Source: Austropuccinia psidii
Lineage: Eukaryota; Basidiomycota; Pucciniomycetes; Pucciniales; Sphaerophragmiaceae
Assembly: GCA_023105745.1 (NCBI GenBank)
Contig: JALGQZ010000004.1
Location: 31,679,816-31,743,815, forward strand
Length of the DNA stretch: 64,000 nucleotides
Direction of reading: 5' to 3'
Of this stretch, positions 22,874-35,871 are shown one piece after another. The position numbers were made by a program, and so were the translations under genes. Below the pieces are notes generated by a model that ran no database searches, was not told the origin of the DNA, and saw only the letters and a program-made list of their open reading frames with translations. The first letter of the stretch is position 1, and every line of letters starts with the position of its first letter.

Positions 22874-24752
22874 TGTGAGCCTTGAGGTATATTTTACATA
22901 CCCAAATAGGCCACAATTATCCCAAAAAGAAATTCTGAACTATGCATAACCCATAAGTCATGCATATATTCAAAATTCAACATTTTTGATTTCAGAAAAG
23001 ATGAATAACTTTTCATTGAGTGGGTGGATCCATGGATTTAAGGCCATATTTGGATTCTACACAAAAGGTCACCTAGGGTAGCTCCATACAGGGAATAAGC
23101 TCAAATCAACTCTTTGAGGTGGTAATTTGGAAAATACTTCAATGAAAATTTTTGTTTTTCTCAATTTCATGCCAAGATAATGGGAATGTGAGAGATCCCA
23201 TGTTAAATACACAATAAGAATAGTGTTATGCATTTTTGAGAACTTAATATTATGGTATTCTCACATGCACTTTTGGTACACCCATAGTGGATATCTCACT
23301 TGAAGCGTAAAATTCTATTTTGACATAAAAAATAGGCAAGGGGGGACAAATGAGATCAAAGAGAGCCAGGGTACCCAACTTCTGAGGCCTCTGAGGCATG
23401 GAAAGCTCCAAAGCTTGGTTCCATGGCTGATATTGGCCCAATTGATGAACTAAAACCTTTTGGCAACTTGGTTATCATGTTACAACTAGAGTAAATTATA
23501 AGAAAATAGCAAATAACCTGCTATTTTGACGTGCCAAGGAGGTAAAGAACAGCTTAGACTCCTGTCACCATGTCAATTATTAATTACTTAGCATGGATAA
23601 GCCCCAAAAGAGTAATCAAAACCCTTTTTGGACTTGTATCCATTGATTTACCTCATAGCAACCAGCCATACACTGCTATTTGCAATTCTATGTAAAATTG
23701 AGGTAAAAACTTGAAAAATACATTAAAAATACAATTCTTAATTAATCTTTCTGAAACTTTCAGTACCAATTAAGAACTGTATAATTCATATAAAAACCAA
23801 AACAAACTATACTTTTATATGTAAAATTGAAAGTTTTACTTACAGTCCATTTTTGATGATTTCATGCGAAACACAGAATCTTTAAAAATTTACAGAAAAT
23901 ACATTCTGTTATGATATTTCCAATAAAAGTGATACCTTTTAGAAATCAATAATTATTTTGCAATAAAAGAAGATTTAAAGTTGTTACTCCTTTTATTTTT
24001 AAGCATAAATGGGTTGGTAGTCACGTAAAGCCTCAATTAAGTAGTTATGATAATCTTATGTGACAACAGACAATGCAATGAATAATCCAAAAAGGTTCAT
24101 TGTTTTCTCACTCACTGGTTTTTCACTTTGCTCAATGGAACGCCTCTGTGAGCTGTCTTAGACTTAAAAGAGGCCTCCTCTTGCTGTTTTTTCCAAATCA
24201 TCACATTATTATAATATACCTTTATTACCAAACAAGTAAGTATTAGTTAAAACTATTTCTTAAGTGTTTTATTCTTTCAGAAATCAATCAGAAAGACGTG
24301 AAATCATAGAAATCAACTATAATTTGCTGTAATACTGTTATAAATAAATTTTCATCCATTAAATCCACAATTTCACGTCAAATTTCTCTACTATTATCAT
24401 CTAAAAGGTTCATTGGATTAATAGTGAGTAATTTATCTCAATTCTTAAATTTTCTCTCTAGTAATAGTTTTCTTCAAGAATTATCTTTAAAATTATTCTT
24501 GTAAAAGATAATTATATATTAAAATGATTTTATTATTTTAATCAAAGAAGTTTTTATTATTAAATTCTTCTTGTAATTGATTCTTATAGACAATTACTGC
24601 TTACTATTATACTCACTAGTAGTGTATAACATGTAAAAGAAATAATTATTTAATTATTTAATTGTGGTTAAAATAATTTTTTATTATTATATTTCATGAG
24701 AAAAGTCATAGTACTGTTGATTAATAGTAATATTAGCAACAGTTTCATAGAA
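22874..24752 (+). repeat. 5' LTR of B2 (type B), 3' end deleted
   Basis: It starts TGTGAGCCTTGAGGTATATT and matches the other B LTRs up to CAGTTTCATAG near 24750. The expected ACACATCTTACA end and the following leader are missing. The sequence passes straight into AAACAACCACC, which in B1 lies about 535 bases into the leader. Confidence 0.88.
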
Positions 24753-24806
24753 ACAACCACCAAGAGATGTGTGTTTTTTTGTTTCCAATTCTTGTTTTAT
24801 ATTGAA

Positions 24807-26740
24807 ATGGAAGCAACTATTCATTCCAACCAGATTGATGTGGACAAGGAAGAGGCAAGACCAAATTCAGAAGTGTCAAATCTTCCTCAAGAAAGACACA
24901 TATGGAGGATGCCAGAGTTTCCCCCCATTCCCCAAGGTATGTACCCACAAATTTTGATGTGAATTCTGAATTTGGACTGATTCATGCTAATACTTCAAGG
25001 GCTGAACCACTTTCAAGTGGTAGGAATAGAAATGTATCACCTCCAATACAAAAATTGGTTCAGAGCAGCCAAAGAAGAGGAGTGGGAAATATGCCCAAGC
25101 CTTTGTCAGGGGCCCATGAACTCCTACTTACAAATCAAGAGATCTTTGGGTCAGTACAAGACCATAGAGCTCTTAGGTGGTTGGAGCCCATTGTCTTACA
25201 AAGACAAAGTCAAAAAGATAAAGAATTGGCTGAAGAACCAAAGTCTTTTATCCATAGACCAGAAGAAGGAGTTGGAAATGACTCCAGCTTTGGAGACAGA
25301 AGGCCCAGTGGCATCTACCAGCTCCAAACCAGCTCCAGAAGTGTACAACGACAAGCCCAAAGGACCTCAGAAGAAGCAGAAAGGTCCCAAGAGCCATCAA
25401 GGCAAGGGCAAAGGAAAAGCCAACTGGCACAGACCTTACCCACAAGGGTACAGGATTCCCAAATTGGAGCCTTCAGCCATGAACAGTATCCTCAATATGG
25501 CCAGAACTCTTATGGAATTCACAGCCACAGAGCAGGAAAGGATGAACGGGACTTTTCCACACAAATAATAGCTGAAATACACTTTCTTAAATCTAGTATT
25601 GACTTAAGAATTTGCAAATTTGATGCAAAGTTAAATAAAATCATATTGGACATGAGTTAATTGAAAATAAATGACAAAAAGTATATTGAAGGGTATTGAT
25701 TAACAAATGTCAGACTTAATTCAATTACCAATACATGTGACAGAATTGAGAGTAAATGTCAAGTTCAAAATGATGAAATGGAAGATCTTTCCATTTTGAA
25801 CATTAATGATGAACTTAGAATTCTGAAATATCATTTCTTGGAAATAACTAAAAATACCAATCAGTTTGCCACACATTTGGAAAAAAGTGACAGTGAAAGG
25901 CAGAAGTTAAAGGATGAAATCATTGCAAATGTGGAACAGATTCATAAGAATTATTAACCACGTATGCCAATACATTCTACACCTTTGAGGGAAGAAAAAC
26001 TTTCTGTTAAAGGAAGTTTGACCCCATTCTTAGGATAAAATATTATCTCTGCAAAACATTTTCCCAAATTGGAATAATGGCCAACACTCTCTGGTGAAGG
26101 AGAATATAACCATATTGAGTTCATCAGAACTATTGATAAGCTGAAAGACAATTTTCACATAACTGATGAAATTATAGTCCAAAGATTACACTATCTGCTT
26201 ACCAGAACTGCAAAGAAATGGTATTACAAGAAAAGATAAGATCATGGAAAACATGATTGGTCTTGGTGGAAATCTGAAATGATTACCAACTGGGCCAATA
26301 ATTCTTGGAGGTTTAAAATGGGGAATGCTCTTGAAAGTGCCATTTTTAACTCAGAAAAGGATAAACCACTTACTTGGTTCTTCAAGCAAAAAGACAGATT
26401 ATCTGCTTTACAGCCAGATATGTCTGACACCATGATTAATACGAAAATATTAAGAAAATGTGGAGGAGGACTGGAACATGCTATCAAGTGCAGATGTGTA
26501 GAACCCTGTTCAACGGAAGACTAAATTAATGCAATTGAAGATATCATTACCAGAACAAAAATTGGTAAAACTTGGACTAAAATCCCTATGGCGTCCAAAA
26601 TGGTCCCAACAATTTCCAGAGAGGACAGAATACCTGGAAAACCTGTCTTGAAGTGTCATGAATGTGGAAGCACTTCACATTTAGCCAACACTTGCACTAA
26701 AAAGATAGAAATCAATGAATTTCAAATCATTGAAGAAGTT
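24807..26740 (+). pseudogene. B2 gag (capsid and zinc knuckle)
   Basis: ATG at 24807 (MEATIHSNQIDVDKEEARP), with a frameshift near 24870 relative to B1. A long open stretch 24902-25660 is rich in Ser/Arg/Gln/Pro and ends in a helical segment (SSIDLRICKFDAKLNKIILD). After a TAA the same frame continues with coiled-coil sequence and then the capsid (WANNSWRFKMGNALE, DKPLTWFFKQKDRLSALQPD, CGGGLEHAIKCRCVEPCSTE). A CCHC knuckle starts at 26654 (CHECGSTSHLANTC). Stops include TAA at 26522-26524, shared with B1. The second long frame at 24984-25568 is an overlapping shadow. Confidence 0.85.
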
Positions 26741-28737
26741 CAGTGTACTGAAGAGAAAGAAGAATCTGACCTAGACTCTGCAGTCTCTGAGGATACACCA
26801 GTAGAGGACTATCCCATTGAAAACATTACAGCTTTATTTGAGGTCACAGAGGTCCATACTCACTTGCCACAGTACAGTGAGGATTGTCATAACCTAATCA
26901 ATATCCAGGATTCCAAAATGTGTAAACCCAAACCTGCTAGAGGTAAAGGATACACTTCTGGAGAATCTTGTATCACATCAATCCTCATAAATGATATTTG
27001 AGGCAAAGTGAATTTGGATACAGGGGCATTTTGTACTTGCGTAGGCAAAGATTATTGTCAAGCCATACTCCCTGGATGGAAAAATAATCTATTACCAATA
27101 GAGGGTGTACAATTTGGTAGTTCCAGTAATAATATGTACCCTTTAGGTATATTAGACACTAATCTTCTATTTCCACACCCAGAAGGAGGTGTTAGAGTGA
27201 ATACTGATATTCTAGTAATGGACAGTTGCACATCTCAGCAAATCATTCATGGAAATGATTATTTGAGTATTTATGGTATTGACATCAATAACTATAAAGA
27301 CAGATATCTCACAATTGGAGAAAAAAAAAGACAAAAATTTGCTTTTTACAATATGCCAAATCAAACATCTGTGATATCTTCTGTTAAAGATACTGATAAG
27401 GAAGAATTTGTGTCTAATCAACTTGTTGAAGCGCAAATTAATCCATCATTATCACCAAAGATGAGGCATCATCTTATAGATGTATTATACATATATAAGA
27501 ATGCCGTTGCTTCTGATAATGAACCATTAGGAGCTATCAAAGGGCATGAAGTTGATATTCCACTTAATATTGACAGACCATATCCTTTAGTAATTGGAGG
27601 ACCAGCTTATCCAGCCAGTCCCAGAGCTAGAGAAGACTTGGAAAAACATATCAAAGAGTTGATCCAACTTTGTTTACTAAGGAAGGTAGGCCAAAATGAA
27701 GAGGTTGAAGTCACAACACCTCTTATTATTGCTTGGAATAATGATAAATCAAGGATGGTTGGAGATTTTAGAGCATTGAATACCTACACAGTTCCAGATA
27801 GGTATCCAAGTCCTAGAATTAAAGAAACGTTGACCCAATTATCTAAAGCCAAGTATATAACATCAATGGATGCATTGAAAGGCTTTCACCAAAATGTTTT
27901 GACACCTAAAGCTAAGAAATAACTTAGAATTATCACTCACTGTGGTATTTATGAGTATCTTAGAATGACATTTGGTATTAAAAATGCACCATATCATTAT
28001 TGAAGAATGATGAATACTATCTTCCCTACAGAATTACCTGAAGGATGGCTTATCATTTATATTGATGATATCATCATCTGTTCTGATTCATGGTCTTTGC
28101 CCCTTGCAAGACTTGCAATAGTGCTTCACAAAGTTGCAGAGGTGAATATGAAAATTTCACTCAAGAAATGCAATTTAAGCTTTGAAGAGCTCAAAGCATT
28201 ATGACATATTGTTTCTGGTTTAAGCTTGGGTATTGACAAAAATGAAGTGCGAGCAGTGTTACTTAAGACAATACCTCAGAATAAAAAAGAAATGATGTCA
28301 TTTCTAGGATTTGCCAGTTATTATAGGCAACACTTGAAAGACTTTGCAATGATAGCCAAGTCAATCTATAGAATCTGTGATCAAAAAACAGTATTTGAAA
28401 TGACACAGGAGAGAATTAAAGCTCATGAAAAGATAAGGAAATCTCTTACAGAAGCACCTTTCCTCTTCATTCCTGACTGCAATATACCTTTTAAGTTGTA
28501 CATTGATGCATGTGGAGATGGATTAGGGGCAGCCCTACATCAAGTCCGTATTATTGATGACAAACCTACAGAAAGACCAGTATGTTACATCTCAAGGCAA
28601 ATAAAACAAACAGAAGCCAGATGGAGTGTTCATTTTTGGTATGGGCACTTGAGAAATTACACTATTATCTTGATGGCAGTGATTTTGAAGTGATAACTGA
28701 CTTTTATGCAGTTAAATCACTTCTTAACATGAAGACT
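26741..28737 (+). pseudogene. B2 protease-RT-RNase H, copy 1
   Basis: An acidic linker (FEVTEVHTHLPQYSED) leads into protease with VNLDTGAFCTCVGKDY (catalytic D-T-G) and HGNDYLSIYGIDINN. RT follows: VGDFRALNTYTVPDRYP, FHQNVLTPKAKK, then a TAA at 27920-27922, and YIDDIIICSD with an intact Y-I-D-D at 28058-28069. Next come the connection ([15 protein letters not shown]) and RNase H start ([17 protein letters not shown]). A frameshift near 28640 separates the last part. The block stops at LLNMKT (about 28737) and jumps back to linker sequence. Closest in detail to B1. A TGA at 26999-27001 lies just before the protease. Confidence 0.88.
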
Positions 28738-30950
28738 CAGTGCACTGAAGAGAAAGAAGAATCTGACCTGGATTCTGCAGTCTTTGAAGATACACCAGTA
28801 GAGGACCTTCCCATTGAAATCTTTACAGATTTCTTTGAGGTCACAGAGGTCCATACTCACTTGCCACAGTATAATGAGGACTGGCATAATGTGATCAATA
28901 TCCAAGATGCCATAACATGTGTAAAACCAAACCTGCTAGAGGTAAAAGATACACTTCTGGAGCATCTTGTATCACATCAGTTCTGATGAATGATATTGAA
29001 GCCAAAGTGAATTTGGATACAGGGGCATTTTGTACTTGTGTAGGAAAGGATTATCTTCAAGCTGTACTCCCTGGATGGAAGATGAATCTATTACCAATAG
29101 AGTGTGTAGAATTTAGTAGTGCCAGTAATAATATGTACCCTTTGGGTATATAAGACACTAATCTTGTATTTCCACACCCAGAAGGAAGTATTATAATGAA
29201 GACTGAGATTGTAGTAATGGACAATTGCACATCTCAGAACATTATTCTTGGAAATGATTACTTGAATATTTATTGTATTGACATCAATAACCATAAGGAT
29301 AGATATTTCACAATTGGAGAAAACAAGAGACAAAAATTTGCTTTTTCCAATATTCTAAAACAAATATCACTGGTATATTCTAAAAAAGATACTTATAAAG
29401 AAGAATTTGTGACTAATCAACTTGTTGAATCACAAATTAATCCATCATTGTCACCAAAGATGAGACATGAGCTTATTGATGTGTTATACACATATAATAA
29501 TGCATTTGTCTCTGATAATGAACAATTAGGTGCTATAAAAGGACATGAAGTTGATATTACTCTTAATATTGACAGCCCATATCCTCCAGTACTTAGAAGA
29601 CCAGTTTATCCAGCCAGTCCCAGAGCTAGAGAAGCCTTGGAAAAAAATATCCAAGAGTTGATCCAACTTGGTGTACTAAGGAAAGGAAACCATAATAAAG
29701 AAGTTTAAGTGACAACACCTGTTACCATTGCTTGGAATAATGATAAATCAAGGATGGCTGGAGATTTTAGAGCATTGAATACCTACACAGTTCCAGATAG
29801 GTATCCAATGCCTAGAGTTCAAGAAACATTGACCCAATTTTATCAAGCCAAGTATATAACATCAATGGATGCATTGAAAGGCTTTCACCAAAATGTTTTG
29901 ATGCCTAAGGCTAAAAAAACTACTTAGAATTATCACTCACTGTGGTACTTATGAGTATCTTAGAATGCCATTTGGTATTAAAAATGCACCATCTCATCAT
30001 CAAAGAATGATGAATACTATCTTCCCCACAGAATTCTCTGAAGGATGGCTTATCATTTATATTGATAATATTATCATATGTTCTTATTCATGGTATTTGC
30101 ACCTTGAAAGACTTGCAAGAGTACTTCACAAAGCTGCAGAAGTGAATATGAAAATTTCACTCAAGAACTCAAGTTTTTTTTTGAAGAGCTTAAAGCATTG
30201 GGACATATTGTTTCTGGTTTAAGCGTGGGTATTGAAAAAAATAAAGTGGCAGAAGTGTTACTTAAGCCAATACCCCAGAATAAGAAAGAAATGATGTTTT
30301 TTCTATGATTTTCTAGATATTATAGGCAAAACCTGAAATACTTTGCAATTCTAGCCAAGTCACTCTATAGAATCTGTGATCAACAGACAGTATTTGAAAC
30401 AACACAAGAGAGAATTAAAGCTTATGAGAAGATAAGCAAAGCTCTTACAGAAGCACCTTTACTCCTCATTCCTGACTGGAATATGCATTTTAAATTTTAA
30501 ATTGATGCATGTGGAGATGGATTAGGGGAAGCCCTACATCAAGTTTAGATTATTGATGACAAACCTACAAAAGGACCAGTTTGTTACCTCTCAAGACACA
30601 TCAAACCAACAGAAGCCAGATATGGTGCAAGCGAAATGGAGTGCTTATGTTTGGTATGAGCACTTGAGAAATTACCCTACTATCTTTATGGCAGTGTTTT
30701 TGAAGTTATAACTGACTGTAATGCTGTAAAATCAATTCTTAACATGAAAACTGCCAACAGACATATGTTGAGATGGCAAATAGCCATTCAAGAATATAGA
30801 GGAAACATGACTATATTTCATAAAGCAGGAAACACTCACAAGAATGCTGATGGACTTAGCAGCTGGGCATTAGACAATATTCCTTATAATCCAGCTCATG
30901 TACCTTTGGAAGCAGAACCAAAATTCCAATTGAGGGAATTAACATAACTG
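28738..30950 (+). pseudogene. B2 protease-RT-RNase H, copy 2
   Basis: A second copy, offset by about 2.0 kb from the first, starts at QCTEEKEESDLDSAV. Protease has VNLDTGAFCTCVGKDY and LGNDYLNIYCIDINN. RT has AGDFRALNTYTVPDRYP, but the active site reads Y-I-D-N (30058-30069), losing one catalytic aspartate. RNase H has [18 protein letters not shown], and [12 protein letters not shown] ends the domain near 30870. Residue differences from copy 1 (for example MKTEIVVMDNCTSQNII against VNTDILVMDSCTSQQII) show that it derives from a different subfamily rather than a simple tandem repeat. Several frameshifts and stops occur. Confidence 0.88.
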
Positions 30951-32508
30951 ATATTGGGACTGAATTCTTTGAAGAAGTCAGGGAATCTTATAAGCATGAC
31001 AAGAATTGCCATATCTTGACTTCCTTATTAGATAAAGCCTGAAAAGATACATCTTTAGTCAAGACACTGGATGAAGTTTGGAAGAATTCTGCTTCTGAAG
31101 AAAGATTTCACTTGTTTGATGGGATCATTCACCACAGAACCAAACATTCTTGTGTAATGAAATTGTGTAGCAGATTGCTTATCAATACCATTCTTCATGA
31201 ATGTCATGATAACATCTACTCTGGACACCTGTGAGAGGACAGAACACTTGAAAAAGTGAATAACTGTGCATGGTGGCCTTCTTGGAGAAGAGAGACCATT
31301 GAACATTTCCATATCTGTGACAGATGTCAAAAAGCAAACAGGAGTACAGGAAGGAAATTTGGACTCTTTATCCATATTCAAGAACCAAAATCCCCTTGGA
31401 AAGTTGTTCACATGGATTGGTTCACAGCACTTTCTCCAAGTGCTGACAAAAGCTATAATTCTTGTTTAGTCATTGTGGACAGATATAGCAAGACTCCCGT
31501 ATTCTTACCATGTCATAAAGATGACACAGCTATGGATACAGATCTTCTTCTTTTGATTAGAGTTATTTCTCATACAGGATTATTTGAGAATATCATAGGT
31601 GACAGAGATCCCAAGTTCACATCTGCACTTTGGACCAATCTTCATGGATTGCTTGGGACTAAGTTATCATTCTCTACAGCATATCACCCTCAAACAGATG
31701 GGCTAGCAGAAAGAATGATTCAAACTTTAGAAGACATGATCAGGAGATTTTGTGTTTATGGGTTAGAATTCAAAGACTCAGATGGCTTGCCCATGACTTG
31801 TGCACTCTTATACCTGCATTATAATTGGCATATAAGACATCAGTCCATTCTCCCACAGGTCAAACTCCTGCTATGTTAGAGAAAGGATGGAATCCAAGAC
31901 TCCCAGCAGATACACTGAGGAAAGACTTAATTGACAGCAATCCTACAGCTTTCAGCTTCAAAGTAATGCTTGATAAAGTGAAACATGATGCAAAACAAAG
32001 TATTAATGATGCTTTTGAATATTCTAAACAGAAGTGGAACAAGAGTCACAAAGTACCAGACTTCAAAGTAGGGGACTTAGTTCTAGGTTCAACCCTAAAT
32101 TTTTAAAATATCAAAGGCCCAAAGAAACTTAAAGAGTATTATGTAGGACCTTTTGTTATTGTTGCCTTACATGGAACCAATGCAGTTCAAGTGGAATTAA
32201 GTGGTAAATTGCAAAATAAACACCCCACTTTTCCAGTCAGCCTGGTAAAACCTTATCAACAAACTGACAAAGAATTGTTTCCTTGAAGGAACCCAACTCC
32301 TTTTACTGTACCACCAGTGGAACAGGATGAAGCAAAAAAGATAAATAAAGTCATTAAAGAAAGGAGATTCAGGGGTAAAAATCAGAGAGAATATGTAATC
32401 AGATATAGAAATCCAGTGCATGAAGATGAATGGCTGGCAGAATCAGAAATACCTGACTCAGATAAAGTCTTAAGACGATTTAGACATGAAAGAAGACCAC
32501 AAGCCTGA
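30951..32508 (+). pseudogene. B2 integrase with chromo-like tail
   Basis: Integrase would insert the DNA copy into the genome. The HHCC zinc part spans about 31190-31330 (ILHECHD, SGHL, CDRCQKAN). The catalytic core has D in HMDWFTALSP, D in GDRDPKFTSALW and E in QTDGLAERMIQTLED, so all three acidic residues are present. A frameshift follows near 31830, then NDAFEYSKQKWNKSHKVPDF and the GPY/F-type module (KHPTFPVSLVKPYQ). The chromo-like tail is VIKERRFRGKNQREYVIRYR, ending DSDKVLRRFRHERRPQA at TGA 32506-32508. Stops at TAA 32104-32106 and TGA near 32284 break the frame. Confidence 0.88.
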
Positions 32509-32637
32509 ATATGCCTATCAATGTGCTTTTAATTACTTGATCTGAGTAATGAAGAGAGATTGGAAAGTGGAAATTAACCCCCCTGGGGTCTTTTTCTTCT
32601 TTATACCATTGATAAAATTGTAGTACAGTTTTATTTT

Positions 32638-32651
32638 TTGGTGGGAGGGAA
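32638..32651 (+). promoter_or_regulatory. Polypurine tract of B2
   Basis: TGGTGGGAGGGAA abuts the 3' LTR start TGTGAGCC at 32652, the expected site for plus-strand priming. Confidence 0.7.
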
Positions 32652-34574
32652 TGTGAGCCTTGAGGTATACTTTACATACCCAAATAGGCCACAATTTTCT
32701 TCAAAATAAACTCTGAACTATGCATAACCATCAAGTCATGAATATATTCAAAATTCATCATTTCTTATTTCAGAAAAGATGAAGAACCTTTTATTGGGTA
32801 AGTAAATCCATGGATTTAAGGCCAGATTTGAATTCTACAAAAAACTTCATCTAGGGTAGCTCTATAGAGTAAATAAGTCCAAATCAACTCTTTGAGGTGG
32901 TAATATGGAAAATACTTCAATACCACATCATCGATACCACATAAAAGATCAGTGAAAACATTTGTTATTCTCTATTTCACACCAAAATAAGGGGAATGTG
33001 AGAAATCCCATGTTGCATACACACTAAAAACAGTGTTGTTCATGTTTTCAGCACTTAGTATTATGGTATTATTACATGCACTTTTGGTATGCCCATAGTG
33101 GATATCTCACTTGAAGCTTAAAATTCTATTTTGATGTAAAAAATAGGCAAGGGGGACAAAAGACATCAATGAGAGCCAGGGTACACAACTCGTGAGGCCT
33201 CTGAGGCGTGGACAGCTCCAAAGCTTGGATCCATGGCTTATCTTGGCCCAATTAGTAAACTAAAACCTTTTAGGAACTTTGTTACCATGTTACAACTACA
33301 GTAAATTATAAAAAAATAGCACACAACCTGTTATTTTGATGTGCCAACGAGGTAAAGAACAACTTAGACTCCTGTAAATATTTCAATTCTCAATGATTCT
33401 CCATGGATAAGCCCCAAAAGAGTAATTAAAACCCTCTTTGGACTAATATCCATTGATTTAACTCATAGCAACCAGCCATACACTGCTATTTGCAATTCTT
33501 TGTAGAATTGAGGTAAAAACTTCAAAAATTCATTAGAAAATACAATTTTTAATGAATCTTTCTGAAACTTTCAGGACCAATTAAGGACTGTATAGTTTAT
33601 TTATGAACCAAAAAGAACTATCCTTTTATATGTAAAGTTAAACGCTTTACTTCCAGTCCATTTTTGATGATTCAATGTGAAACACAGAATCTTTAAGAAT
33701 TTACAGAAAACACATTCTGCAATGAAGTTTCCAATAACATTTATAACTTTGAGAAACCAATTATTATTTTTGAATAAGAGAATATTCACAGTTGTTACCC
33801 CTTTTTTCTCTTAACTATAAATGGGTTGGTAGTCACATAAAAGCCTCAATTAAGTAATTATGATAATCTTACATGACAACAAATGATTCAATCAGTAATC
33901 CAAAAGGGTTCATTGTTTTCTCACTCACTGGTTTTTCAGTTTGCTCGGTTGCTAACCTATTTAATCTTTCTTAGACTTAAAAGAGGCCTCCTATTGCTGT
34001 TTTTTCCAAATCATCACATTATTATACTATACCTTTATTACCAAACAAGTAAGTATTAGTTAAAACTATTTCTGAAGTGTTTTATTCTTTCAGAAATCAA
34101 TCAGAAAGACTTTAAATCATAGAAATCAACTATAATTTGTTGTAATACTGTTTCAAATCAATTTTTATCCATTAAATCCATAATTTCACGACAAATTTCT
34201 CTACTATTATCATCTAAAAGGTTGATTGGATTAATAGTGAGTAATTTATCTCAATTATGAAAGTTTTTCTCTAGTAATAGCTTTCTTCAAGAATTATTTT
34301 TATAGTTATTCTTGTAAAAGATAATTATATATTAAAATAATCTTATTATTTTAATAAAAGATGTTTTTATTATGAAATCTTTTTGTAATTGATTCTTCTA
34401 GACAATTACTGCTTACTGTTATAATCACTAGTAGTGTATAACATGTAAAAGAAATAATTCTTTGATTATTTAATTGTGGTTATAATAATTTTTTATTATT
34501 ATATTTCATAAGAACAGTCATAATACTGTTGATTAATAGTGGTATTATCAAAATTCTCATAGACACATCTTACA
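32652..34574 (+). repeat. 3' LTR of B2 (type B, 1923 bp)
   Basis: It starts TGTGAGCCTTGAGGTATACT and ends GACACATCTTACA, followed by the target duplication CTTTG. It differs from the 5' LTR by many substitutions and small indels. Confidence 0.92.
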
Positions 34575-34964
34575 CTTTGTCCCTCAAAGCTCTTACATCT
34601 TACTGCAATAAAACCTTTAGTTTATGTGTTGAATTTAACAGGAATTAATTGACAGTTTTTAAGGTGAATATAGGTAACAACATGCACGAGGAACATGATA
34701 AGACTTATTAAGAAGCTATAGAGGGAGAAAAACTAGACCTGAGAGTTTGAAGCAAATATAAGCTTGAACAGCGTCAAGAACAATGGAGGTAGTTAATTAT
34801 CAAATAACTTCACGTTTTTGTACATGAACATTTTACAATGTTGTACCTACACATACCAGGTAATATTAATGAATAAAAACATCTATACACAAGAGAGATG
34901 ACATGGAAAGAAGTATTAAAACCAACTGTATGAAAAAAATAAGCAGTATACTAAAAATAATAGA

Positions 34965-35746
34965 GAGAAAAAATCACATTGAATAAGTACCCTCGCTTTG
35001 GGCTGAAAATAGTAGCTTATAAAGATACCAGATGATCAGGAAGAGTTACTTTCATGGAATTATGAACATAAACCCCTTTTAGTAGGTAAAAACTTTAGTA
35101 TCTATACATAATTGATATTATAATTGAGTTTATTCTTTTGGCATAAATGGGATAAGCTTTACTCAATCTAGAAAAGAAATAAGAGACAAAAAAACATGAA
35201 CAGGAAGAAATTCTTAAAGATTCTCATTTTACTAGACACAAAATCTCAATTTCATTCAAAGGAACTACTCAATGATAAAAGTATTCTTGGGTGTTATAGT
35301 ACGCTTATTTCTATACCTTTTGTAAGTCTTTATATTTCACAATTCATGTTGATCTAAAAACTGAAAGAAAGAATGAATTATATTTCAATCCCAAAACTAT
35401 AATTATACATTATGGTTCCCAATAACCTAACAGTTTTTTTTAAATCACATTCTTCACCCTGAAGGTAGATATTGAGATTAGGGTCAGCTTATTATTCAGA
35501 ATTATTTATCTTTCCTATTTTTGTTGATCAGATCAACACCTAAAATTACTTTTGATTGGTATTGGAAAGTATCAATCCATTTTGATAAATTTAATATAAA
35601 TTTAATTTTGTGAGGAGAGGATATATATCTGTTATCTTGGTTTTGAAAAATATACTGAGAAAAATTGAAAGGCAAAGTGGACAAAAAATGGCACCAGAAG
35701 GACTCGAACCTCCGACCAAACCGTGAACGGCGCATGCTCTACCAGC
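34965..35746. repeat. Left 782-bp direct repeat flanking the Tnp2 element
   Basis: It aligns without net gaps to 41731-42512. By eye I count about 28 differences in the first 338 bases and none in the last 444 (35303-35746). It ends inside a tRNA-like gene. It is not an LTR: there are no TG/CA ends and the flanked element has its own inverted repeats. Confidence 0.88.
35689..35746 (-). pseudogene. Truncated tRNA-like gene (3' part)
   Basis: Minus strand; identical to 42455-42512, covering acceptor 3' strand, T arm, anticodon arm and half of the D arm. It is cut inside the D arm (box A) where the filler CAAC and the transposon begin, so it lacks its 5' end and internal promoter box A. Confidence 0.75.
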
Positions 35747-35750
35747 CAAC

Positions 35751-35871
35751 ATGGGAGACAGTTTCCAGTCGTGTTCAGTGAGAACGTCACCCGGCCGTAT
35801 GCATGGGGGCCCTCTTGTACACGACTTAAAAAAAAGTCCCATGCACATGACACCCCACCTAAATATGTCAC
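35751..35871 (+). repeat. Left terminal inverted repeat of the Tnp2 element
   Basis: Shared blocks with the right end include ACGTCACCCGGCC, GGGGGCCCTCTTGTACACG and the stem-loop GACTT-AAAAAA-AAGTC. The pair differs at roughly a dozen positions. GC-rich compared with its surroundings. Confidence 0.9.

Larger units (their letters stand above)
22874..34574 (+). mobile_element. Element B2: chimeric Ty3 retrotransposon with duplicated pol block
   Basis: It runs from LTR to LTR with a perfect 5-bp target duplication CTTTG at 22869-22873 and 34575-34579. Order: 5' LTR, gag, protease-RT-RNase H copy 1, protease-RT-RNase H copy 2, integrase, chromo-like tail, purine tract, 3' LTR. The leader and the last bases of the 5' LTR are deleted. 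All coding parts contain stops or frameshifts. Confidence 0.92.

Noticed and set aside
24984..25568. Long 194-codon frame overlapping B2 gag (and the matching 60983-61534 frame in B1)
   Set aside because: It overlaps the gag frame that aligns between copies. The B1 gag frame runs on in register to capsid and pol, so the second frame is a shadow caused by few stops in this purine-rich region.
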